DNA of 64,000 nucleotides from G965215145 sp965215145 (lineage in GTDB: Bacteria > Bacteroidota > Rhodothermia > Rhodothermales > JANQRZ01). The translations under genes were made by a program, and so were the position numbers. Of this stretch, positions 42,888 to 50,342 are shown piece after piece (position 1 is the first letter of the stretch; each line of letters begins with the position of its first letter). Location of the stretch: the NCBI GenBank assembly GCA_965215145.1, contig OZ244038.1, forward strand, positions 1,488,001-1,552,000. The letters run 5' to 3'. The notes beneath the pieces were generated by a model. The model did not search any database. It saw only the letters and a program-made list of their open reading frames with translations, and was not told the DNA's origin.

Positions 42888-44080
42888 CCGGCGGCACCAA
42901 AGAACGAACCCGTGTTCTCCAACTGACACCCGACTTCGGGCGCGGCGGTGCGGAGCGAGTAGTGGCCTACTTGGTCGGCGCGCTCGACCGTGACCGCTTT
43001 GAAGTTGAGGCGCTCTCTCTGTTCGACGAGCTGGACCCCGAGATGGAGGCGGCTCTTGCACGGACCGGTCGGCCCGTGCACCTTCTCGGGAAGCGCCTAG
43101 GTCCTGACCTCCGGATGCCAGGGCGGGTAGACCGGGTGATCCGGGCGTTCCGCCCCCACGTGGTGCATTCGCATCGGTACGTCCTCGCCTACGCGCTACC
43201 GAGCATCGTCGGGCGCCGTGTGCCGCTAGCGCTCCACACCATTCATAACCTCGCGGAACGGGAGGCTGGTACGGTCGGGCGTCGGATACAGGCCCTCGCG
43301 TTCCGCCTCGGCGTCGTGCCCGTCGCCATTGCGGAACAGGTCGCCGAGAGTCTAGAGCGTGTGTACGGGCCGGGCAATTACCCGCTCATCCCGAACGGCG
43401 TAGATCTGGAGCGCTTCCGCTCCCCGGAGGTAGGGCGGGCGGTGTGGCGGCGGCGAGAGGGCATCGACCCCAACAGCGTCGTGTTCGTCGCCGTGGGGCG
43501 ACTCGACCGGCAGAAGAACCACGCTCTGCTACTGGAGGCCTTTGCAGCGCAGGCTGCGAGCGACCCGAGGGCTCGGCTGCTCATCGCGGGCGAAGGGGAG
43601 TTCGGAGACGCGTTAGAGTCTCAGGCGGTGGCTCTCGGCATCGAGGAGCACGTCCGCTTCTTGGGACGACGGGGAGACATCCCCGATGTCCTCGCAGCAG
43701 CCGACGTTTTTGCTGCGTCGTCGGACTGGGAGGGAAACCCGCTGGCCGTCATGGAGGCGATGGCCGCCGGGCTGCCCGTCGTCCACACCGCGGTGGGGGG
43801 CGTCCCGGAGTTGGTCACCGGCGGACGCGACGGCATCCTGTGTCCTCCCGGCGACCGCGACGCGCTCGCGGCGGCGCTCTCGCGGATGCTCCACGACGTC
43901 GCGCTCCGCGAGCGGCTCGGCTTAGCCGCGGCAGAGGCCGCCGCGGCCCGGTTCAGCCTCGGCGCGATGGTCCATGCCTATGAGCGGCTCTACGCCGAGC
44001 GCCTCGGTACGGTCAGGGACTCGGATGCTTCTGGAGAACTCACTCGGAGGGTCCAGCCCCAAGAGGAGGCAACGAGCTGA
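42884..44080 (+). CDS. Family 4 glycosyltransferase
   Basis: A 398-residue GT-B enzyme; the GTG at 42884 overlaps the polymerase stop (GTGA). Features: LTPDFGRGGAERVVAYLVGA, HVVHSHRYVLAYALPSIVG, LIPNGVDLERFRSP, VAVGRLDRQKNHALLLEAF, LLIAGEGEFGDALE and DVFAASSDWEGNPLAVMEAMA, which contains the GT4 E-x7-E pattern. It is a retaining transferase using a nucleotide sugar, forming one linkage of the repeat unit. GC content is back to the local norm in this gene. Confidence 0.9.
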   Translation: MTGGTKERTRVLQLTPDFGRGGAERVVAYLVGALDRDRFEVEALSLFDELDPEMEAALARTGRPVHLLGKRLGPDLRMPGRVDRVIRAFRPHVVHSHRYVLAYALPSIVGRRVPLALHTIHNLAEREAGTVGRRIQALAFRLGVVPVAIAEQVAESLERVYGPGNYPLIPNGVDLERFRSPEVGRAVWRRREGIDPNSVVFVAVGRLDRQKNHALLLEAFAAQAASDPRARLLIAGEGEFGDALESQAVALGIEEHVRFLGRRGDIPDVLAAADVFAASSDWEGNPLAVMEAMAAGLPVVHTAVGGVPELVTGGRDGILCPPGDRDALAAALSRMLHDVALRERLGLAAAEAAAARFSLGAMVHAYERLYAERLGTVRDSDASGELTRRVQPQEEATS

Positions 44081-44258
44081 ATAGACCCGGAGCACGGCAC
44101 TATCTTCCTCTGCCTCCCCGCTTGCAGAGCGGACCCTCTAGCATCTAAGAGGACCCCGTCGAAATCCTAGTAGGCGGGTATCTCGTGACGCAGCATACCC
44201 CCTCAAACGGAGGCGTCTTCAGACCGCCGCCTGTTCAGCGGAACCTTCGAGAAATTCC

Positions 44259-45174
44259 ATGTCCCGCAGCTTTGTCACCAAGGCCACTCGTCAACTCCAG
44301 CGTGCTCGGAAGCGGCTCCGGCTCAAGCGGACGGGAGATCCCACCTCCCCTGCGACCTTGGTCCTCATCATGGGATCTCAGCGCGCTGGGACGAAGATGA
44401 TCCTAGAGACGCTACGCCGGAGCCCACAGGTCTGGACTCACGACCACCGTTGGGTGGACGCGGCCTACTTCTTCGGACCGGACCCCGCGTACCTCCTGCA
44501 GTGGGGCAAGGCGCGACCCCGCCTAAACGGCCCGCAGAAGGTTAGGCAGCTCTACGAATCCAGCCCCGCTCGCGCCGTCGTTATCCACGCTATCGGTGAG
44601 TCTCAGAACACCGCACGCCTGTTGGTAGAGCACCCCGCGGCGCGCGTGCTCTGGATGTTCCGTAACTACAAGGATGTCGCGAACTCGGCGGCGGCGCTCT
44701 GGGGGGACCATCAAAGCGAGCTTATGCGGCGGGTACGGGATCGGGAGTGGGATACGCTGAAGTGGCGGGCTGAGCACCTTGCTCCCGAGGAGGCTGAGCG
44801 CTTGACTCGGCTGTACCGCGAGGACGCACCTCCCCAGCAGGGAGCCGCCCTCTACTGGTATCTCCGCCTACTGGTATCTCCGCAACCGCTACTTCTTCAT
44901 GCAGGAGCTAGAGCGACATCCCCGCGTGCGGCTCGTTAATTACGAGGAGCTCGTTCAGGACCCGCGGCGGTGGGTAGAGGAGATCTACGGCGAGCTCGGC
45001 CTCGACTTTGTTCCCGAGTATGCCAGCCACATAAACGCTCGGTCTGTGGGCAAACGACCGTTCCCCGAGATCAACCCGGAGGTCGAGGCCTTGTGTGACG
45101 AACTGCTCCGGCGGTTGCAAGCGGCGGCCTCGGAGCCCCACCCATTGAGCCAGAGCACAGAAGCAGAGGCCTGA
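44259..45174 (+). pseudogene. PAPS-dependent sulfotransferase 7, broken by an exact 16-bp duplication
   Basis: The first frame (44259-44939) has the PAPS loop TLVLIMGSQRAGTKMILETL, then VLWMFRNYKDVANSAAALWG (3'-phosphate site). It reads sensibly until GAALYWYLRLLVSPQ and stops. The second frame carries NRYFFMQELERHPRVRLV, NYEELVQDPRRWVEEIYGEL and runs to the stop at 45174. The cause is visible: CTACTGGTATCTCCGC stands twice in tandem (44852-44867 and 44868-44883), adding 16 nt. With one copy the join reads AALYWYLRNRYFFMQELE, restoring a ~299-residue protein. Either a recent inactivation or a reversible on/off switch. Confidence 0.85.
44852..44883 (+). repeat. Perfect 16-bp tandem duplication
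   Basis: Two abutting copies of CTACTGGTATCTCCGC. Sixteen is not a multiple of three, so the duplication frameshifts the sulfotransferase gene. Confidence 0.95.
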
Positions 45175-45245
45175 GGTCGGGACACCGCCGCCTTGGGATG
45201 TTGATGCTGTATTAATACGTTGTTCCATCAGCCATAGCCGCGATG

Positions 45246-45285
45246 GGTTACAGGCCGGGACAACGACCCGACATAACCGGCTTTT
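45246..45285 (+). terminator. Possible Rho-independent terminator
   Basis: GGTTA...TAACC (45246-45278) can pair, with an inner CGGG/CCCG helix around ACAACGA, and a CTTTTT run follows at 45281-45286. It lies 72 bp after the broken sulfotransferase and 37 bp before the dehydrogenase gene. The hairpin is weak. Confidence 0.35.
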
Positions 45286-45321
45286 TCTTGCTGCTCTCTA
45301 TGGACCTCCAACCCATCACCG

Positions 45322-46326
45322 ATGACTCCCGTGGCTGAGCCCCCCCGAATTCTCATCGCCGAGCCCGACCGGTTCTCGCCCGAGGCCCTCGCGATCCTCA
45401 GAGTTGCTGGGGAGGTGGAACTGCGCACCGTGCCGACGGGCGAGCTGGCCCCCGCGCTGCGCGAGTACGACGCCGTCTGGATCCGGCTCGGACACCGCGT
45501 CACGACTGAGACCCTCGCCACGGCGGGGCCGGACCTCCGGTGCCGCGTCCTCGCGTGCCCTGTTACGGGCCTCGATCATATCGACCTCGACGCTTGCGCC
45601 GAGCGCGGCATCCGCGTCGTGAGCCTGAAGGGGGAGACGACCTTCCTCCGCCGCGTCCGTGCCACGGCTGAGTTGGCGCTGGGCCTCACCCTTGCGCTGC
45701 TCCGTAGGATCCCCCAGGCCGCCGCTTCGGTGCGGGACGGGGAGTGGGACCGGGATCGCTTCCCCGGCCACGAGCTGTTCGAGAAGACCGCTGGCATCGT
45801 CGGCGTCGGGCGGCTCGGCTCGATTATGGCGGAGTGCCTCGGCGCACTCGGAATGCGCGTCCTCGGCTACGACCCCCGACCCGACTTCCCCGACCACGTC
45901 GCCGAGCGCGTCGGAAGTCTCGACGCGCTCCTCGCCGCCTCCGACCTGGTCTCGATTCACGTCTCCTACGATGCCACGACTCACCACCTCATCGGCCCAG
46001 CCGAGCTCGCCGCGATGAAGCCAGGTGCCGTCCTCGTCAACACCGCCCGCGGCGGCGTCCTCGACGAAGGCGCGCTTCTCGATGCGCTCCGCGCCGGCCG
46101 CCTCGCCGGGGCCGCCCTCGACGTGCTCTATGGCGAGCCGGACATCGCTGGGCACCCCCTCGTCGCCTACGCCCGTGAGCACGACAACCTCCTCATCGTC
46201 CCCCACCTCGGGGGGAACACGGCTGAGTCCTGGGTGAAGACGGAGGTGTTTTTGGCCGGCCGCGTGGTGGCCGCGCTAAAGTCCGCCCCGGTAACGGGAG
46301 AGACTAACCCCCAGCCAAAGAGCTGA
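45322..46326 (+). CDS. D-isomer-specific 2-hydroxyacid dehydrogenase
   Basis: A 334-residue NAD(P)-dependent enzyme. Rossmann motif GIVGVGRLGSIMAECLG, active-site Arg region VLVNTARGGVLDEGALLD, Glu in ALDVLYGEPDI and catalytic His in PHLGGNTAESW. No ACT domain, so it is not SerA; it resembles phosphoglycerate/hydroxypyruvate-type relatives found in sugar loci. It is followed 7 bp on by neuA, so it probably reduces or oxidises an alpha-keto or hydroxy acid linked to the activated nonulosonic acid or another acidic substituent. The substrate is unknown. Confidence 0.85.
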   Translation: MTPVAEPPRILIAEPDRFSPEALAILRVAGEVELRTVPTGELAPALREYDAVWIRLGHRVTTETLATAGPDLRCRVLACPVTGLDHIDLDACAERGIRVVSLKGETTFLRRVRATAELALGLTLALLRRIPQAAASVRDGEWDRDRFPGHELFEKTAGIVGVGRLGSIMAECLGALGMRVLGYDPRPDFPDHVAERVGSLDALLAASDLVSIHVSYDATTHHLIGPAELAAMKPGAVLVNTARGGVLDEGALLDALRAGRLAGAALDVLYGEPDIAGHPLVAYAREHDNLLIVPHLGGNTAESWVKTEVFLAGRVVAALKSAPVTGETNPQPKS

Positions 46327-46333
46327 ACCGCTA

Positions 46334-47089
46334 ATGGAAGAGAGAACCCCCCGAACTCTGCCGGGAGCCGTGCTCGGAATCGTGCCTGCGCGCGCGGGGT
46401 CGAAGCGCGTTCCGGGGAAGAACCTGCGTCCGCTCGCGGGGAAACCCCTCGTCGCGCGAGTGATCGAGGCGGCTCTCGCGGCAGAGAGCCTCGACCGCGT
46501 CGTCGTCTCCTCGGACAGCCCGGAGGTGCTCGCCGTCGCCGCCTCCTACGGCGCGGACCTCCCGCTGAAGCGCCCCGCCGAGTTCGCCACCGACACGGCT
46601 CCGGCGAGCGAGTACGTCCGCCACGCGCTCGACACGCTCGAGGCGGCGGGGGAGGGGCCGTTCGGCGCCATCGTGATTCTCCAGCCGTCGTCGCCCTTCA
46701 CGCTCCCCGAAGACATCGACGCGACGGTGGCGCTGCTCCGGGAGTCCGGCGCGGACAGCGCCGTCAGCGTCATGGCTGTGGACCACGCGGTGCATCCGGT
46801 GAAGCTGAAGCGAATGGAGGGCGACCGGCTGCTGCCCTATTTTGAGGAGGAGCGCGGGCGCATGGCCGCGCACGAGCTGCCCGAGGTCCACGTCCGCAAC
46901 TGCGCCGTCTACGCCGTCCACCGGGAGACCGCCGAGCGCGCCGCCCGGGGGGGGGAGCTGCTCGGCGAGGACTCCCGCGGCTACCTCATGCCGCCCGAGC
47001 GCTCCATCGACATCAACGAGGAGGTGGACCTCGCCTTCGCCGAGTTCCTCCTCGCTCGCTCTCTCCCCCAGGAGGCCGACGCCCGATGA
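46334..47089 (+). CDS. neuA: CMP-nonulosonate (acylneuraminate) cytidylyltransferase
   Basis: A 251-residue protein that activates a nonulosonic acid with CTP. The CTP-binding N-terminus is VPARAGSKRVPGKNLRPL, followed by VVVSSDSPEVLAVAASYG, VILQPSSPFTLPEDIDA, VRNCAVYAVHRE and the metal/substrate region SIDINEEVDLAFAE. All are standard NeuA features. It completes NeuC-NeuB-NeuA, although it lies 22 kb from neuBC. Its stop overlaps the next gene (ATGA). Confidence 0.92.
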   Translation: MEERTPRTLPGAVLGIVPARAGSKRVPGKNLRPLAGKPLVARVIEAALAAESLDRVVVSSDSPEVLAVAASYGADLPLKRPAEFATDTAPASEYVRHALDTLEAAGEGPFGAIVILQPSSPFTLPEDIDATVALLRESGADSAVSVMAVDHAVHPVKLKRMEGDRLLPYFEEERGRMAAHELPEVHVRNCAVYAVHRETAERAARGGELLGEDSRGYLMPPERSIDINEEVDLAFAEFLLARSLPQEADAR

Positions 47090-48231
47090 CGACCCCCACC
47101 CCCGAGCCCGCACCGGCCGCACCGGCTCTCAGCGAGCGGGTGCCCTTCGTCGTCTTCGGCGCCTCGAAGTCCGGCACGACGTGGGTCCAAAAGCTGCTCG
47201 ACACCCACCCGGACGTGCGCTGTCACTTCCAGCTCCCGCTCTTCCCGCTCAGCCCGGAGGGCCGGGCCCGCCTGCACAAGCAGGTCCCGCCCGCGCTCAG
47301 CGGCAGCGAGAGCCCGTGGTCCGGGTTCTTCGGGGACGACGCAGGCGAGGAGGCGTACTGGCTCCGGGGCGCCTACCTCCAGGGGCTTCAATGCCTCCGG
47401 CCGGGGTACGTAGAGCGGGTGATGGCCGACCCCCGCCTTCCGAGGGTGATCTCGGGGGTGAGCGGTGAGGCCGAGGCCACCCTCCGGGACTTCCATCACC
47501 GGGTGCTCCGCGCGGTTGGCACCGTCGTCCTCGAGGACGAGGAGGCCCGCGGGAAACAGGTGGTCGGGACGAAGGCTCACACGGACCTCCGGATGCTCTT
47601 CGATGTGTTCCCCGAGGCCCGCGTGGTCCACGTCCTTCGGGATGGCCGCGACGTGTGCGTCTCGAAGCGGTTCCACACGCTGCGGCAGAAGGCGTTCTTC
47701 CCCGGCGACGAGCGCAGCCGCGCCCTCGCGTGGTTCAACCGGCACGGGGTCAGCCGCCGGGCCGTCCGGGCGATCCAGCGGCGGACGGGCCTGTTTGGGG
47801 AATCGTGGTATCGGGACGTGGGGGAGGAGGGGCCGCTGTTCTCCGAGGCTTCCCTGACGAAGTACGCCGCGGAGTGGGTGCTGAGCGCCGAATACGTCCG
47901 CTCCTTCGAGCGGGAGCGGCCCGACCAGGTGCTAACCGTCCGCTACGAGGACCTCCGCGCCGACACCTCGCAGCAGCTCGCCCGGATGCTGTCGTTCCTC
48001 GGCGCCGACGCCTCCGCCGCGGTCGTGGAGGAGATCGTGGAGCGAAACGACTTCGACCGGCTCAAGAAATCCCACCAGGTCGAGGGCAAGCGCAGCTTCT
48101 TCCGCAAGGGGAAGAGCGGCGACTGGCGCAACCACTTCACCCCCAGCGACACGGCCCTGTTCAAGCGCCTCGCGGGGGACCTCCTCGTCGAGCTCGGCTA
48201 CGAGGAGCACGCGGATTGGACCCTGGTATGA
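47086..48231 (+). CDS. PAPS-dependent sulfotransferase 8
   Basis: A 381-residue protein, ATGA overlap with neuA. PAPS loop PFVVFGASKSGTTWVQKLLD at residues ~20-40, 3'-phosphate site ARVVHVLRDGRDVCVSKRFH, then VLTVRYEDLRADTSQQLARM and, near the C-terminus, KRSFFRKGKSGDWRNHF. The KGKSGDWRNHF segment is the GxxGxxK-like element that contacts PAPS in classical sulfotransferases. This is the member closest to eukaryotic-type soluble enzymes. The link to neuA suggests sulfation of the CMP-nonulosonate-derived residue, but that is inference. Confidence 0.9.
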   Translation: MTTPTPEPAPAAPALSERVPFVVFGASKSGTTWVQKLLDTHPDVRCHFQLPLFPLSPEGRARLHKQVPPALSGSESPWSGFFGDDAGEEAYWLRGAYLQGLQCLRPGYVERVMADPRLPRVISGVSGEAEATLRDFHHRVLRAVGTVVLEDEEARGKQVVGTKAHTDLRMLFDVFPEARVVHVLRDGRDVCVSKRFHTLRQKAFFPGDERSRALAWFNRHGVSRRAVRAIQRRTGLFGESWYRDVGEEGPLFSEASLTKYAAEWVLSAEYVRSFERERPDQVLTVRYEDLRADTSQQLARMLSFLGADASAAVVEEIVERNDFDRLKKSHQVEGKRSFFRKGKSGDWRNHFTPSDTALFKRLAGDLLVELGYEEHADWTLV

Positions 48232-48947
48232 CCCGACCTCAGCCCTCAGAGGAGATGACCTCGACCGGTGCACCAAAGCTGCAGGAGCGGCCCCCTCCCG
48301 TGTTCGTCGTCGGGAGCGGCCGCTCCGGCACGACCCTCCTCCGCGGCGTTCTCAACGCGCACAGCGACATCTTCGCCTCCGGCGGCGAGAGCCGATTCTT
48401 TCCGGCCCTCCCCTCGTACCGCCGGGAGTACGCGGACCTCAGCGAGGAGGCGATCCTCCGAGCCTATGTGCTGACCCTCGCGGCGGTCGTCGAGCGCGGG
48501 TGGCGTCGTCGTCAGCCCCCGCCCGAGCTCGTAGCGCAGGAGGAGGAGGTCTACCGGAGGTGCCTCAACCGCCTCGAAGCGCTCGGCGAGCCGGTCACCC
48601 ACACAAGCGTTTTCCGGGCTGTCCTTGAGGTCCATCGCTGCAGAGTTCGGGAAGACGCGGTGGATAGAGAAGATGCCCACGCACATCTTCTACGTCGAGG
48701 ACATCCTGCGGCACTTCCCGGACGCGCTGTTCGTGGAGGTCGAGCGAGACCTCCGCGACGTGTTGGCCTTGATGAAGAAGCGGCGTCCTTCGGAGCGAAA
48801 GCCACGTTGCCGGGTCTCGCCCTTCGTAGTGGCTTCAACACCCTCGCGCGGCCTGTACGCCGGTTCTACCGAGGGGGAACTAAGACCGTTCGGCAGAACT
48901 TTCGGAATGCCATCCGAAGGGTGGCCGTTTTCGCCAAGCGATCGTAG
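48228..48947 (+). pseudogene. PAPS-dependent sulfotransferase 9, frameshifted and truncated
   Basis: It starts at the ATG at 48228, overlapping the previous stop. PAPS loop VFVVGSGRSGTTLLRGVLNA is intact. The frame breaks near 48632: removing one C gives VLEVIAAEFGKTRWIEKMPT, and a second frame has IFYVEDILRHFPDALFVEVE and RDLRDVLALMKKR (3'-phosphate site). After about 48780 the first frame is again more sensible (ASFGAKATLPGLALRSGF, RRFYRGGTKTV). The usual YEDL segment and C-terminal domain are absent, so the gene is both frameshifted and truncated. Not repairable by a single event. Confidence 0.75.
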
Positions 48948-49102
48948 GTGCTGAGATGGCGGCGCAGTTCGCCGGGCGCCAGCGTGAATGCTCCGCCCCC
49001 CTTCCCCCCAGGCCGACGGCGAGGATGACCGGGCGGCCCAGGCTACACCCTCTCGCTGAGGGGCCACAGATGGACGCTGAGGACCCGCAACACAAACGAC
49101 TA

Positions 49103-50329
49103 ATGCCCCCTAGGAGCGAGCCGAGATCGGTGAAGGAGCCCTCCCGTACCGGGCACGCCGAGGCCCATGCGCGTGTCCTCCTCGTGACGCCTCAGCCGGG
49201 CGTGAAGGACGCCGCCTACGGGGGCGGGATGGGCGGGTACGTCCGCATGGCCGGCGTCCTCCTAAAGACGTTCGCCGAGTACGCCTCGGGCCGCATCGAA
49301 CTGGTCCCGTGTTACCACTCGGTGCGACGGAAGGGGCGGTTCCACGTCCTCCGCTTCCCCGCCCGCATCGCCTCGGACGTGCGGGCGCTGGCCCGGATGG
49401 CGCCGGGCGCCGACGCCGTCCACATCACGCTCGCCTATCGCCGGACCATCTACCGCGAGTTCGCTCAGGTCGCGCTGGCGCGGCGGCTTGGCCTGCCCGT
49501 CCTCGTCGACATCCGGGCGGGCGAGTTCCAGCGGTGGTACGAGCGGGCCCCGCGCTGGGAGCGGTGGCTGACGCGACGGACCCTCGCGTGGGCCGACCTG
49601 ATCTCCGTCGAAGGCGTTCCCTACCTCGACTTCGTCCGCGAGGAGTTCGGGCGCGAGTCCGTGTACTTCCCCAACTTCGTCCCCGCCTGGGAGATTCCCG
49701 AGGAGGCCCCACCGAAGTGCCAGGGCGGGCCACTCCGCCTGCTCTACGCCGGATACTGCTACGACGGGAAGGGCGTCTACGAACTCGTCGAGGGGTGCGC
49801 CGCCGCCGCCCGCCGCGGCGTCGAGGTTGAGCTGACGCTGGCGGGGGCCGAGGCCCCGGGCTTCAAGGCGTGGCTCGACGCGCAGGAGGCATCGGGCCTC
49901 CCGATGCCTGTCCGCCGGCTCGGCCTGCAGCCGCACGACCGCGTGCTCGAGCTCTTCCGCGAGCACGACGTGTTCTGCCTCCCCTCCCGCCACCCCGGTG
50001 AGGGCCACTCCAACGTCACCAACGAGGCGATGATGACGGGGATGGTCATCGTCTGCACCCGCCACGGGTTCCTCGGCTCCATCCTCGACGAGGAGAGCGC
50101 CTTCTTTATCGAGAAGGGGAGCGCCGAGGCCGTGGCCGACGGGCTCGCCGCCGTGGCTGCGGACCCCGAGGCCGCCCGCGCGAAGGCCCGCGCCGCCCGC
50201 CGCCGCCTCGTGACCCAGTTCTCGTCGGCCTCGAACGTCCCGCTCATGGAGCGGATGTACGCCTCGATGATCGAGGGCTCCCCGGCCGAAGGCATGCCGG
50301 CGGAGCCGCCCCTCCAAGAATCCCTCTAA
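49103..50329 (+). CDS. Family 4 glycosyltransferase
   Basis: A 408-residue GT-B enzyme if started at the ATG at 49103; the frame is open to an ATG at 48956, but homologous sequence begins only at ARVLLVTPQPGVKDAAYGGG. Features: PVLVDIRAGEFQRWYERAP, LRLLYAGYCYDGKGVYELVE, FREHDVFCLPSRHPGEGHSNVTNEAMMTG (in parts: DVFCLPSRHPGEGHS, VTNEAMMTG) with the GT4 acidic motif. It adds one sugar of the repeat unit. The next gene starts 13 bp after the stop. Confidence 0.85.
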   Translation: MPPRSEPRSVKEPSRTGHAEAHARVLLVTPQPGVKDAAYGGGMGGYVRMAGVLLKTFAEYASGRIELVPCYHSVRRKGRFHVLRFPARIASDVRALARMAPGADAVHITLAYRRTIYREFAQVALARRLGLPVLVDIRAGEFQRWYERAPRWERWLTRRTLAWADLISVEGVPYLDFVREEFGRESVYFPNFVPAWEIPEEAPPKCQGGPLRLLYAGYCYDGKGVYELVEGCAAAARRGVEVELTLAGAEAPGFKAWLDAQEASGLPMPVRRLGLQPHDRVLELFREHDVFCLPSRHPGEGHSNVTNEAMMTGMVIVCTRHGFLGSILDEESAFFIEKGSAEAVADGLAAVAADPEAARAKARAARRRLVTQFSSASNVPLMERMYASMIEGSPAEGMPAEPPLQESL

Positions 50330-50342
50330 CGCAGCCCGCACC

